This document shows, piece by piece, positions 1 to 10,470 of a stretch of 64,000 bases of DNA. The notes under the pieces are model-generated. The model was not told where the DNA came from, made no database searches, and saw nothing but the letters and a program-made list of their open reading frames with translations. The DNA comes from Gonocerus acuteangulatus (taxonomy: Eukaryota; Arthropoda; Insecta; Hemiptera; Coreidae). The DNA lies in NCBI GenBank assembly GCA_946811695.1, contig OX328125.1:107863715-107927714 (forward strand). The letters run 5' to 3'. Each line of letters opens with the position of its first letter. Position 1 is the first letter of the stretch. Both the position numbers and the translations under genes were made by a program.

Positions 1-3000
1 AACCACCTCCACTATTGCCGACAATGTTCCACAGCTTAAACCACCACCACAATAGCCTACAATGTTCTGAAACCAGAACCATCACCACTCTAGCCTACAT
101 GCTCCACCGCCAAAACCACCACCACTATTGCCGACAATGTTCCACAGCTTAAACCACCACCACAATAGCCTACAATGCTCTGAAACCAGAACCATCACCA
201 CTCTAGCCTACATGCTCCACCGCCAAAACCACCACCACTATTGCCGACAATGTTCCACAGCTTAAACCACCACCACAATAGCCTACAATGTTCTGAAACC
301 AGAACCATCACCACTCTAGCCTACATGTTCCACCGCCAAAACCACCACCACTATTGCCGACAATGTTCCACAGCTTAAACCACCACCACAATAGCCTACA
401 ATGTTCTGAAACCAGAACCATCACCACTCTAGCCTACATGTTCCACCGCCAAAACCACCACCACTATTGCCGACAATGTTCCACAGCTTAAACCACCACC
501 ACAATAGCCTACAATGCTCTGAAACCAGAACAATCACCACTCTAGCCTACATGTTCCACCGCCAAAACCACCACCACTATTGCCGACAATGTTCCACAGC
601 TTAAACCACCACCACAATAGCCTACAATGTTCTGAAACCAGAACCATCACCACTCTAGCCTACATGCTCCACCGCCAAAACCACCACCACTATTGCCGAC
701 AATGTTCCACAGCTTAAACCACCACCACAATAGCCTACAATGCTCTGAAACCAGAACCATCACCACTCTAGCCTACATGCTCCACCGCCAAAACCACCAC
801 CACTATTGCCGACAATGTTCCACAGCTTAAACCACCACCACAATAGCCTACAATGTTCTGAAACCAGAACCATCACCACTCTAGCCTACATGTTCCACCG
901 CCAAAACCACCACCACTATTGCCGACAATGTTCCACAGCTTAAACCACCACCACAATAGCCTACAATGTTCTGAAACCAGAACCATCACCACTCTAGCCT
1001 ACATGTTCCACCGCCAAAACCACCACCACTATTGCCGACAATGTTCCACAGCTTAAACCACCACCACAATAGCCTACAATGCTCTGAAACCAGAACCATC
1101 ACCACTCTAGCCTACATGCTCCACCGCCAAAACCACCACCACTATTGCCGACAATGTTCCACAGCTTAAACCACCACCACAATAGCCTACAATGTTCTGA
1201 AACCAGAACCATCACCACTCTAGCCTACATGCTCCACCGCCAAAACCACCACCACTATTGCCGACAATGTTCCACAGCTTAAACCACCACCACAATAGCC
1301 TACAATGTTCTGAAACCAGAACCATCACCACTCTAGCCTACATGTTCCACCGCCAAAACCACCACCACTATTGCCGACAATGTTCCACAGCTTAAAGCAC
1401 CACCACAATAGCCTACAATGTTCCACAGCTTAAACCACCACCACAATAGCCTACAATGCTCTGAAACCAGAACCATCACCACTCTAGCCTACATGTTCCA
1501 CCGCCAAAACCACCACCACTATTGCCGACAATGTTCCACAGCTTAAACCACCACCACAATAGCCAACAATGTTCTGAAACCAGAACCATCACCACTCTAG
1601 CCTACATGTTCCACCGCCAAAACCACCACCACTATTGCCGACAATGTTCCACAGCTTAAACCACCACCACAATAGCCTACAATGTTCTGAAACCAGAACC
1701 ATCACCACTCTAGCCTACATGTTCCACCGCCAAAACAACCACCACTATTGCCGACAATGTTCCACAGCTTAAAGCACCACCACAATAGCCTACAATGTTC
1801 CACAGCTTAAACCACCACCACAATAGCCTACAATGCTCTGAAACCAGAACAATCACCACTCTAGCCTACATGTTCCACCGCCAAAACCACCACCACTATT
1901 GCCGACAATGTTCCACAGCTTAAACCACCACCACAATAGCCTACAATGTTCTGAAACCAGAACCATCACCACTCTAGCCTACATGCTCCACCGCCAAAAC
2001 CACCACCACTATTGCCGACAATGTTCCACAGCTTAAACCACCACCACAATAGCCTACAATGTTCTGAAACCAGAACCATCACCACTCTAGCCTACATGTT
2101 CCACCGCCAAAACCACCACCACTATTGCCGACAATGTTCCACAGCTTAAAGCACCACCACAATAGCCTACAATGTTCCACAGCTTAAACCACCACCACAA
2201 TAGCCTACAATGCTCTGAAACCAGAACCATCACCACTCTAGCCTACATGTTCCACCGCCAAAACCACCACCACTATTGCCGACAATGTTCCACAGCTTAA
2301 ACCACCACCACAATAGCCTACAATGTTCTGAAACCAGAACCATCACCACTCTAGCCTACATGTTCCACCGCCAAAACCACCACCACTATTGCCGACAATG
2401 TTCCACAGCTTAAACCACCACCACAATAGCCTACAATGCTCTGAAACCAGAACCATCACCACTCTAGCCTACATGCTCCACCGCCAAAACCACCACCACT
2501 ATTGCCGACAATGTTCCACAGCTTAAACCACCACCACAATAGCCTACAATGTTCTGAAACCAGAACCATCACCACTCTAGCCTACATGCTCCACCGCCAA
2601 AACCACCACCACTATTGCCGACAATGTTCCACAGCTTAAACCACCACCACAATAGCCTACAATGTTCTGAAACCAGAACCATCACCACTCTAGCCTACAT
2701 GTTCCACCGCCAAAACCACCACCACTATTGCCGACAATGTTCCACAGCTTAAAGCACCACCACAATAGCCTACAATGTTCCACAGCTTAAACCACCACCA
2801 CAATAGCCTACAATGCTCTGAAACCAGAACCATCACCACTCTAGCCTACATGTTCCACCGCCAAAACCACCACCACTATTGCCGACAATGTTCCACAGCT
2901 TAAACCACCACCACAATAGCCTACAATGTTCTGAAACCAGAACCATCACCACTCTAGCCTACATGTTCCACCGCCAAAACCACCACCACTATTGCCGACA

Positions 3001-4350
3001 ATGTTCCACAGCTTAAACCACCACCACAATAGCCTACAATGTTCTGAAACCAGAACCATCACCACTCTAGCCTACATGTTCCACCGCCAAAACAACCACC
3101 ACTATTGCCGACAATGTTCCACAGCTTAAAGCACCACCACAATAGCCTACAATGTTCCACAGCTTAAACCACCACCACAATAGCCTACAATGCTCTGAAA
3201 CCAGAACAATCACCACTCTAGCCTACATGCTCCACCGCCAAAACCACCACCACTATTGCCGACAATGTTCCACAGCTTAAACCACCACCACAATAGCCTA
3301 CAATGTTCTGAAACCAGAACCATCACCACTCTAGCCTACATGTTCCACCGCCAAAACCACCACCACTATTGCCGACAATGTTCCACAGCTTAAACCACCA
3401 CCACAATAGCCTACAATGTTCTGAAACCAGAACCATCACCACTCTAGCCTACATGTTCCACCGCCAAAACCACCACCACTATTGCCGACAATGTTCCACA
3501 GCTTAAACCACCACCACAATAGCCTACAATGTTCTGAAACCAGAACCATCACCACTCTAGCCTACATGTTCCACCGCCAAAACAACCACCACTATTGCCG
3601 ACAATGTTCCACAGCTTAAACCACCACCACAATAGCCTACAATGTTCTGAAACCAGAACCATCACCACTCTAGCCTACATGTTCCACCGCCAAAACCACC
3701 ACCACTATTGCCGACAATGTTCCACAGCTTAAACCACCACCACAATAGCCTACAATGTTCCACAGCTTAAACCACCACCACAATAGCCTACAATGTTCTG
3801 AAACCAGAACCATCACCACTCTAGCCTACATGTTCCACCGCCAAAACAACCACCACTATTGCCGACAATGTTCCACAGCTTAAACCACCACCACAATAGC
3901 CTACAATGCTCTGAAACCAGAACCATCACCACTCTAGCCTACATGTTCCACCGCCAAAACCACCACCACTATTGCCGACAATGTTCCACAGCTTAAAGCA
4001 CCACCACAATAGCCTACAATGTTCCACAGCTTAAACCACCACCACAATAGCCTACAATGTTCCTCAGCTTAAAGCACCACCACAATAGCCTACAATGTTC
4101 CACAGCTTAAACCACCACCACAATAGCCTACAATGTTCTGAAACCAGAACCATCACCACTCTAGCCTACATGTTCCACCGCCAAAACCACCACCACTATT
4201 GCCGACAATGTTCCACAGCTTAAGCCCCCACCACCGTAGGCTACAATGTTCCACCACCAGAACCATCACCACTCTAGCCTACATGTTCCACCTCCAAAAC
4301 CACCACCACCATAGCCTACAATGTTTCACTGCCAAAACCGCCACCACTAC
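1..4350. repeat. 113-bp satellite array, about 38 units
   Basis: Head-to-tail array with a 113-bp period, for example matching positions 101 and 214. Each unit is three related subunits of about 37, 39 and 37 bp, each built on a CCACCACCAC core followed by a TAGCCTACAATGTTC-like stretch. Extra subunits of about 38 bp, marked by AAAGCACC in place of AAACCACC, occur near 1396, 1771, 2148, 2749, 3127 and 3994. Several are about 376 bp apart, which implies a higher-order repeat of three 113-bp units plus one extra subunit. The right edge decays after about 4210. The period is not a multiple of three and no open frame crosses units. The array enters from beyond the left edge. Confidence 0.97.
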
Positions 4351-4570
4351 TGCATACGAAGTTAATATTGGCTAATATTATGGAAATGGAATTCGTATGA
4401 GGCTTGATAAAAAAAAAATAAAAAATGTTCGCATTCTCATGAGAAACGAGGATCCCTCAGAAGCTCAGCTACAAGAACGTCTCAAATAAAATAGAACATG
4501 TGTTATAACAAGTAGCAAAGTTGGTTTTATTAGGGCAAAATAAATATGAAAATATTAATTTATAGCGCAC

Positions 4571-4760
4571 TTTTAGCACTTTCCTCCGAAGGAAAGTAGC
4601 TATTGAGGTTGCACTCATGACGGAATTTTTGAAAAATGTCTTCGAATCTTTATCGATCCTACCTAGTAGACACCTAAAATTACCCCAGTTAAAATTTATA
4701 TATATACGAACTCGTTCAATCGTTTGATTGGGGAATACTACATACCAAGTTATATATATA

Positions 4761-4824
<64 letters not shown>

Positions 4825-5381
4825 GTTATATATGTGTCCGTTAACACGATACCGGCCAGAGTTCTTCCCCACGAAACTTGGTATATAGTATTCCCCAATT
4901 AAACGATAGAACGAGTTCGTTAACCAACAAAATAAGTCCGGAAGAGGGGTTTACTCCGGAGCCAAAGTAGTTATTTGCCAATACCAGTCGTAATTTTTGT
5001 TATATTTCAACAAAACTCAGCATTCGTTCTGGTCAACTAAAGAGAAAAAAGTGTTGTAAAAATAAACTACATCGGTTCATTAGGAGGGGGGGCTTACTCC
5101 GGACCTAAATTACTAATTTGCTCATACCGGTCGTAATTTCTGCTTTATTTTAACGGTATACGTCCTGGGTATCTAATAAGGAAGAAGTGTTGTAAAAATG
5201 AACTAAATCGGTCTATCATGTGTCGGTGTTCATAACAAATTCAAAAGAGCAGAACTATTTATGTTTTTATTTTATTTATCTATATAGGTTATTTTAAGCA
5301 AATTATTCAAAAATGCACTGGACACTACCCAATTCTGAGGAAAGTGCTTACTTATGCAGCTCCTGCGCGACGGACTTTTTT
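4571..5381 (-). mobile_element. Family A non-autonomous element
   Basis: Reverse-strand copy of a dispersed element also seen at 29459, 47125 and 51768. Its 5' end (GTCCG..GCAGGAGCTGC followed by AGCACTTTCCTC) lies at 5336-5375. Its 3' hairpin (CTTTCC..GGAAAG followed by GTGCTAAAA) lies at 4571-4600. Internal C-run/GGACCGATTT units and a (TA)n tract lie between. At about 800 bp it is shorter than the 1110-bp copy at 51768 and has lost some internal sequence. It has no coding capacity. Confidence 0.85.
4751..4830. repeat. (TA)n microsatellite
   Basis: TA dinucleotide tract with a few C interruptions, at the position where family A elements normally carry (TA)n. Confidence 0.95.
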
Positions 5382-5994
5382 ATTTGTCATAAAACTGGAT
5401 TATTGTGCTTGTCATAATCCTAGGACTATTGTGTTTTCAGATATCTGGGACTACAGTTTTAAGGCAAAACAATTAATAGTTACCTTTCCTCAATCTCTGC
5501 AGGAAATGTTACAAACATTCATCAGTATTCTAGCTTGAACTGGCAACTCTCCATAACATTGCACGTTCAGTTATTTCTTAAATATCCAGTAACATGTTAC
5601 CTTTTAAGGTCATTAACGCTATCCCTTCCTGAAACGAATGCTCTTTTTTGTTTATGATTATCAAAGATCCGCACACATTTGTTTAAATATACGAGTCGGA
5701 CTTTTTAGTAGTTTTAACTCAAAATTGTCATTGTATTTATTCTTAAATTTTAGTCGGAAAACGTTCATCAGAAACAACGTTCGAGGAATCATAACATTAT
5801 TTGTGTTTCGGGTTATTTATGGGCTAAGAGTTCCCAACCGGAAGCCAACCCAGCAACACCACCACATTGACCACCAATTTGACACCTGGTGTCAGCGATT
5901 TTCCGCTTGTTCAGCCCTTTCGGTTTGTTTGATAAGCAGCATACTTCTACAGAATACAAAACTGTGAACACTGCGGTTATCATTGTATTAAGCT
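5382..5994. other. Unassigned sequence
   Basis: No repeat, RNA gene or convincing coding region seen. A 109-codon open stretch at 5638-5967 has no recognisable domain. Confidence 0.5.
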
Positions 5995-6345
5995 ATGGTT
6001 TCCTAAGTAAGCGGTGCCGCTATATACCGCCGTCATATAGCAGTGGATGACGTACCTGAAACGTTGTCTGTGCCAACATATAGTGTTTGTTTCCTAAAGA
6101 GCGTAGATAGTGGGGTAACGTCAAACAGCTATGCTGCTATTTACGTACATGAGACAGCCAAATAACGGCGATAAACAGGTGTCAACGTTTTTTTACGGTA
6201 GCGGTGAGTGTTATTAGTATTTATTTTTAAAGACAGTCGGCGCCGTATTTTTTAACATCTCTCGGCAACGTAAAAAGACTGCCGTCTTTCACACCCACCG
6301 CTTGCGTCCTGATACAGCCATCACATAAAGTCACCGCTTTCTTAA
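5995..6345. mobile_element. Possible short inverted-repeat element
   Basis: TTTCCTAAGTAAGCGGTG near 5999 is imperfectly repeated in reverse as CACCGCTTTCTTAAGC near 6333, bracketing about 350 bp with CCGCTATATACCGCCG-like internal sequence. No target-site duplication could be fixed, so this is a weak MITE candidate. Confidence 0.3.
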
Positions 6346-6346
6346 G

Positions 6347-6832
6347 CAGGCTACACACGATTCAGGCAGCCCTGTCAGTTAGACCTGAAAAATCCGCCTG
6401 AACAGTCTAAACTAACAAACCGGCCGGAATATACATGTTGGCTGTTTGGTATTATCGGCCCGACGCTGAATGAACGCTAGCTGGATAGAGCTGAATGCTG
6501 CTTGAAAAGTTGCTGAATCTAGCTAGAACGCTGATTTTGATGTTTACCCTTTGAAGGATGAAAGCACAATGAGTAGAAGGACAAACGTCAAGCCTTTTAT
6601 AGCTTCATGACCATTCATAGATGCTTAAGTCACAAAGTCATCCCTGGAGGTTCATTAATCTACATAGAGTTTATACAATTTGTCGGGAAACTGATGGGCG
6701 CCGCCATTTTCTTCACGAAGCTGGAGACCAATGGGCCTTTTTGCCCTATTACCTGAACAAGTTCAGGCGACCGGCGTTCGGGCGGACTGTTCAGGCCTAA
6801 CTGACAGGCCTGCCTAAACGTGTGTAGCTTTA
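6347..6832. mobile_element. MITE with roughly 50-bp terminal inverted repeats
   Basis: The left end reads GGCTACACACG, then TTCAGGCAG and CCTGTCAGTTAGACCTGAA. The right end near 6770-6832 is its imperfect reverse complement: GTTCAGGCCTAACTGACAGG, then CTGCC and CGTGTGTAGC. TTA occurs next to both ends, which would suit a PIF/Harbinger-type TTA duplication, but the exact boundary is uncertain. The internal 400 bp has no open frame of note. Confidence 0.6.
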
Positions 6833-7128
6833 GAAAACCATTCCTTTATTGGGTATATTTCTACAAGACTATCCTCGATTCGTGTCCTGATTTGATGTCC
6901 CTAAGGGATTTGATTCCCTTAGAAAAATCTATTACTAGCAGACTATTGTTATAGATGATTGGGAAGTAAATTAGCAACATTAGCTGAGAATCTAGTGGAA
7001 TCTTAGCAAAGGTTGGACACATCGAAGGAATGTTTGGCAACGAATCTCTACAATAGACACCCACGCGTCCTGTCTCTGTCTATTTCTGTCCAGCCTCTCT
7101 CTCTCCGCTAGATAGTGAAACGGTCATC
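6833..7128. other. Unassigned sequence
   Basis: Nothing recognisable; no supported gene. Confidence 0.5.
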
Positions 7129-7130
7129 GG

Positions 7131-7182
<52 letters not shown>
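7129..7182. repeat. (TA)n microsatellite
   Basis: Pure TA tract. Confidence 0.95.
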
Positions 7183-7184
<2 letters not shown>

Positions 7185-7349
7185 CACTACATATCATATC
7201 AACACACCCCCTGGCAACCCCCAGTCTTGCACATCCAGTCCTCCATTAAAGAAGCAGACTCAAAACATGGTATAAAATCATCCGAAATAATCTTAACGAT
7301 AAATTTTTTTAATCAAATAATTTCTATATAAACATTAATTAATTTCCAG

Positions 7350-7483
7350 ACATTAAGCATGCAACCTGAATGGGTGACCGACCACGTGCTGTTGGCATTA
7401 TAAAAGGGTGGAAACCTGTATATAGCCCGGCGCTAATAGCCCAAATAGTTGATGCACCGTTAAAAATAAAAATAAAAATAATA
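7350..7483 (+). mobile_element. SINE with 5S rRNA-like head
   Basis: The head holds ATTAAGCA, then GAATGGGTGACCGACCACG and GTGCTGTTGGCATT. These match, in order, the conserved 3' half of insect 5S rRNA (ATTAAGC, GATGGGTGACCGC, CGTGCTGTTGGC) with intervening segments deleted. The body AAAGGGTGGAAACCTGTATATAGCCC resembles the tRNA-Ser-like SINE at 7549. The tail GCGCTAAT..GTTGATGCACCGTTAAAA resembles the tail of the other tRNA SINE at 21371. It ends in AAAAATAAAAAT repeats. The 5' end looks truncated; no TSD was established. Confidence 0.7.
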
Positions 7484-7548
7484 TTAACCATGCAATTCAA
7501 AAATGAGATTTTCTCCTAACTCAAACTAAATTACATCAACTTAAACAA

Positions 7549-7753
7549 GCCCGGTGGCCGTGAGCGTTAAGGCGTGAGCACTTAAAACTCCGTCCCAAAG
7601 GGTCGTGGGTTCGATTCCCACTAGGGGTGGATGGGGGGTGGTGGCCTTTCTTTGGAAAAAAGAAAAGGCATCAACCCTATCCTGGCTAGAAAAGGGTGGT
7701 AACCTATAGATAACCCCCAGAATTCGTAGTTAATAATAATGGACGTTAATATT

Positions 7754-7756
<3 letters not shown>
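7549..7756 (+). mobile_element. tRNA-Ser-like SINE
   Basis: GGTGGCCGTGAGCGTTAAGGCG resembles the box A region of type II tRNA-Ser (TGGCCGAGTGGTTAAGGCG), and GGGTTCGATTCCCAC is a box B. The body (CCTGGCTAGAAAAGGGTGG, AACCTATAGATAACCC) and the tail (TAATAATAATGGACGTTAA) are shared with copies at 10403/13004 and 58144. It runs into a (TA)n tract. Confidence 0.85.

Positions 7757-7804
<48 letters not shown>
7757..7804. repeat. (TA)n microsatellite
   Basis: TA tract at the 3' end of the SINE. Confidence 0.95.
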
Positions 7805-7807
<3 letters not shown>

Positions 7808-8230
7808 AATACATACATAAGAATTCCTACTGAAATTATCCCGTAAAAACAAGAAGCTTAGAATCAACCCATTATGATTCTAAAGATATGCCGGAACCTA
7901 GCTGTTGCTGGCACAGCTATCATCTGTAGCTACAGCTGTGCTGACAGTCAGTCAGTAGTTTGTGGTTAGTCAGGTCTAGTATATTAGCTGGCAATAATCT
8001 TATCTTCTCCTCGTTCTCTTGACGTTTCATTTTTCACGTGGTCTTTTCAGCTCATTTACAACAGGATAAACACATGTTATACAGAATCAGCAATAATATT
8101 TAATTTCTATGGAAATATTCATTAAAGCCTCTTTGGACCTAATTGGGTCGATTTTACTTGTTTTTAGCGCTTTCCCTCCCTCCCTCCATTTCTTGTTATA
8201 GAACCCATAGATCACGAAAATAACGGCGTT

Positions 8231-8232
<2 letters not shown>
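7805..8232. other. Unassigned sequence
   Basis: No gene or known repeat recognised. A small inverted repeat GCACAGCT..AGCTGTGC occurs near 7910-7942. Confidence 0.5.

Positions 8233-8281
<49 letters not shown>
8233..8281. repeat. (TA)n microsatellite
   Basis: Pure TA tract. Confidence 0.95.
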
Positions 8282-8284
<3 letters not shown>

Positions 8285-8319
8285 CAATGTCACAACACAT
8301 TGAAAATAAACACAGTTTC

Positions 8320-9076
8320 AAGTAAAGTGAAGTACTCTTGCATTGAGGACGATACGGCTTGTGGCAAACTGTCGAAACTCTAGCCTCCTTGAATTGCCCG
8401 AAATGCTTAAATAAAGTATCAAATATGACCTATTTTCAATATATTTTTCCTTTTCAATGTATCGAATATTTTCGTTCGCTAGTTTGCTCCTAATCGCCAT
8501 ACTTTTGGGGCCAAAAACTGACTTGGCCAACTGACAAAAATGGAACATTCGTTACTTTGGTTTGTAGATATCACTAAGACTATACAATTATTACAATGCA
8601 TAATGCCGTATGCGTCACATTCGTTAGTTTGGTTTGTAGATATCACTAAGACTATACAATTATTACAATGCATAATGCCGTATGCGTCACATTCGTTACT
8701 TTGAACGTGTAAATATTAAATATTTAATTTTATACTACCTGTATAAATTTTATATAGTTTGTCAATCGCAATCAGCAAGCTATCGAAAATACCACATTCG
8801 ACAATTTGAAACGGGGATCCCAGAAAACCCACCAAACCCACCCAATTATTATTACTAAGATGCAAACTCACGAATATGATTTTTGGTAATTAAAAAACAG
8901 TATACATTTTGTTCATAATATCACATTCAAGAGATTAACAATGTACATAGAAAAAATATCTAAAATTGTCCTTTTGTAAAGGTGCTAATTTTGGAATCAC
9001 TATTAAATCTTTATCTTGCTCTCTTGAAAAGGACCGATTTTCATATTCGATAGTTTGACATGGTAGGGACGATGTC
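8320..9076. repeat. Dispersed repeat family F, long copy
   Basis: Shares blocks with the 243-bp insertion at 24653: GAGGACGATACGGCTTGTGG, a decayed AAATGCTTAAATAAAGTA block, CGTTCGCTAGTTTGCTCC, and at the right end CATATTCGATAGTTTGACATGG followed by AGGGACGAT. This copy is about 500 bp longer internally and contains several CATTCGTTACTTTG-like blocks. Its left boundary is not clear. Confidence 0.6.
8546..8695. repeat. 72-bp tandem duplication
   Basis: CATTCGTTA..GCGTCA occurs twice with an exact 72-bp shift (8546 and 8618) plus the start of a third unit at 8690, inside family F. Near identity indicates a recent duplication. Confidence 0.95.
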
Positions 9077-9594
9077 ATCTCCCCTGACATTCTTACACCG
9101 TGCATTGAACTAGATACTCACAATTACCGTAAGCATCTTAAACCTCTCCAATCTACGATGATATTCCAACACTTTAAACAATTTAATTCTGAGTAACTTA
9201 GGTCGATTTCCTTTTAATTAAAAGTGTGATTAACGAGAAAAAGTGATTTTCATCCATTTACATATAAAATTTTATTTTATTTTCTGCAGAAAGGCAATTG
9301 TATTTTTTTCTGATTAGAAGAGTTTATGAAACTTGGGTTTTTGTTAAGTTATAAAGAGAATTTTGTTATAAAGTTAGTGATGCTTAGATTGCTTACTGAT
9401 GTAATTGTTGGGTGCTTCCTAAGCCCTTGGGCAGCAAATAGGAGTTTATTCTCTGAATAATTCTCTCCCCCATCTCGGCCGTCTTCCGCTTTCTCTCCTC
9501 CAAAAAACCTGAAGATAAATTGAAAGAAAAGAAGCAATACCCGATGGTGCAGTTACAATATTAACAAGGGTAAGGAAAGAAGAACACAAATAAG
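9077..9594. other. Unassigned AT-rich sequence
   Basis: No supported gene, RNA or repeat. Confidence 0.5.
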
Positions 9595-9730
9595 CACTGT
9601 GCGGCCAAAATACATTTCGTGTTTCAAAAAAGGCTACAGCCTCTAAATCTTAACCAATTTGAATTAATTTTTTTAATATGAAAGCTAATAAAATTTAGAA
9701 CAACTTCGTGTAGTTTTGTTTATGGTCTCC
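9595..9730 (+). repeat. Dispersed repeat family G
   Basis: TGTTTCAAAAAAGGCTACAG, then CCTCTAAATCTTAACC, and AATTTAGAACAACTT downstream. The same blocks occur at 23395-23545 on this strand and 15325-15420 on the other. It is non-coding and its class is unknown. Confidence 0.65.
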
Positions 9731-9807
9731 CTTGTGTTATTATATGTAAAAAAAAAAAAAAAATTATGTAAAGAAATTAAATTCAGGAAGTTTCACAATA
9801 CTTATAT

Positions 9808-9833
9808 ATTATTATTATTATTATTATTATTAA
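9808..9833. repeat. (ATT)n microsatellite at a LINE 3' end
   Basis: Short ATT run next to the 3' end of the reverse-strand LINE fragment; read on the minus strand it would be the LINE tail. Confidence 0.8.
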
Positions 9834-10176
9834 AAACGGGTGCCCACGTAGAGGGAGCTGCACCGAGGCCAACAAGGCCTATTGTGCCTCCCGACAAGCC
9901 AGCCTGTTACACCAACAGCGCCGTATCCGAGATTAACCTTAATAGAGTTCGAAGGTTCAGTTCCGGTAGCCTTCTAGGGTCATCAATGAAGTCTGCACCA
10001 AAATACAGGTATCTCTTTGCTACAAGAGCTGGACATCTGCATAAGATGTGATACGGCGTCTCGTCGTCTTCAAAGCATAGTCTGCACCATGAGGTCCTGG
10101 TCAGCCCCATACTTATATAAGTAACCTTCGTAATGAATGAAAGCACTTTCGAATTCAGATAGATGGGGAAGCACAA
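9834..10176 (-). pseudogene. LINE ORF2 C-terminal fragment
   Basis: The reverse-strand frame 10176-9907 encodes about 89 residues ending with a cysteine/histidine module: W-C-R-L-C-x5-ETPYHILCRCPAL. That C-x2-C-x7-8-H-x3-4-C pattern with a CPAL end is typical of the extreme C-terminus of Jockey/R1-group LINE polymerases, downstream of the reverse transcriptase. Everything N-terminal to it is missing. About 70 bp of 3' UTR and an ATT-repeat tail follow. It differs clearly from the LINE at 10458, so it is a second family. Confidence 0.65.
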
Positions 10177-10402
10177 AATTTACTTAAAGAATAATTTATG
10201 TTATTTAATTCATTACAATTATTTCAGTGCAAAATTGCCCGAAAAAGTCTAAAAACAACACTCTTCGGTTCTTTTTCACTTCCCTAACGCAAATTCGTTT
10301 TTAAATAAAAACATATGTTCTCAATATAATATTTTTAACAGTTAACGTATTAGGTTATTTGAGTATAAGCAAAAATTCACTATAACAGTAATAATAAGAA
10401 CA

Positions 10403-10457
10403 TGTGGAGGCCCGGTGGCTGTGAGTGTTACGGCTTGAGAACTTAACACTCCGTTCC
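10403..10457 (+). mobile_element. tRNA-Ser-like SINE, 5' part (split by a LINE)
   Basis: GGCCCGGTGGCTGTGAGTG..ACTTAACACTCCGT is the head of the SINE seen whole at 7549 and 58144. It stops at the LINE junction and resumes at 13004. The flank AATAAGAACA (10393-10402) recurs at 13154-13163 after the SINE tail, giving a 10-bp TSD for the original SINE insertion. Confidence 0.85.
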
Positions 10458-10470
10458 TGCGTTTCCCCAG

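Noticed and set aside
4469..4898. Y/I-rich small proteins around 4.5-4.9 kb
   Set aside because: They are translations of the TA microsatellite; the same applies to frames at 8087, 20892, 30049, 32472, 44458, 48830, 49957, 53265 and 53763.
7350..7410. 5S rRNA gene
   Set aside because: Only separated blocks of the 3' half are present, with deletions and a SINE tail.
7549..7635. Functional tRNA-Ser gene
   Set aside because: Box A and B are tRNA-like but the acceptor stem does not close and a SINE body follows; several copies share it.
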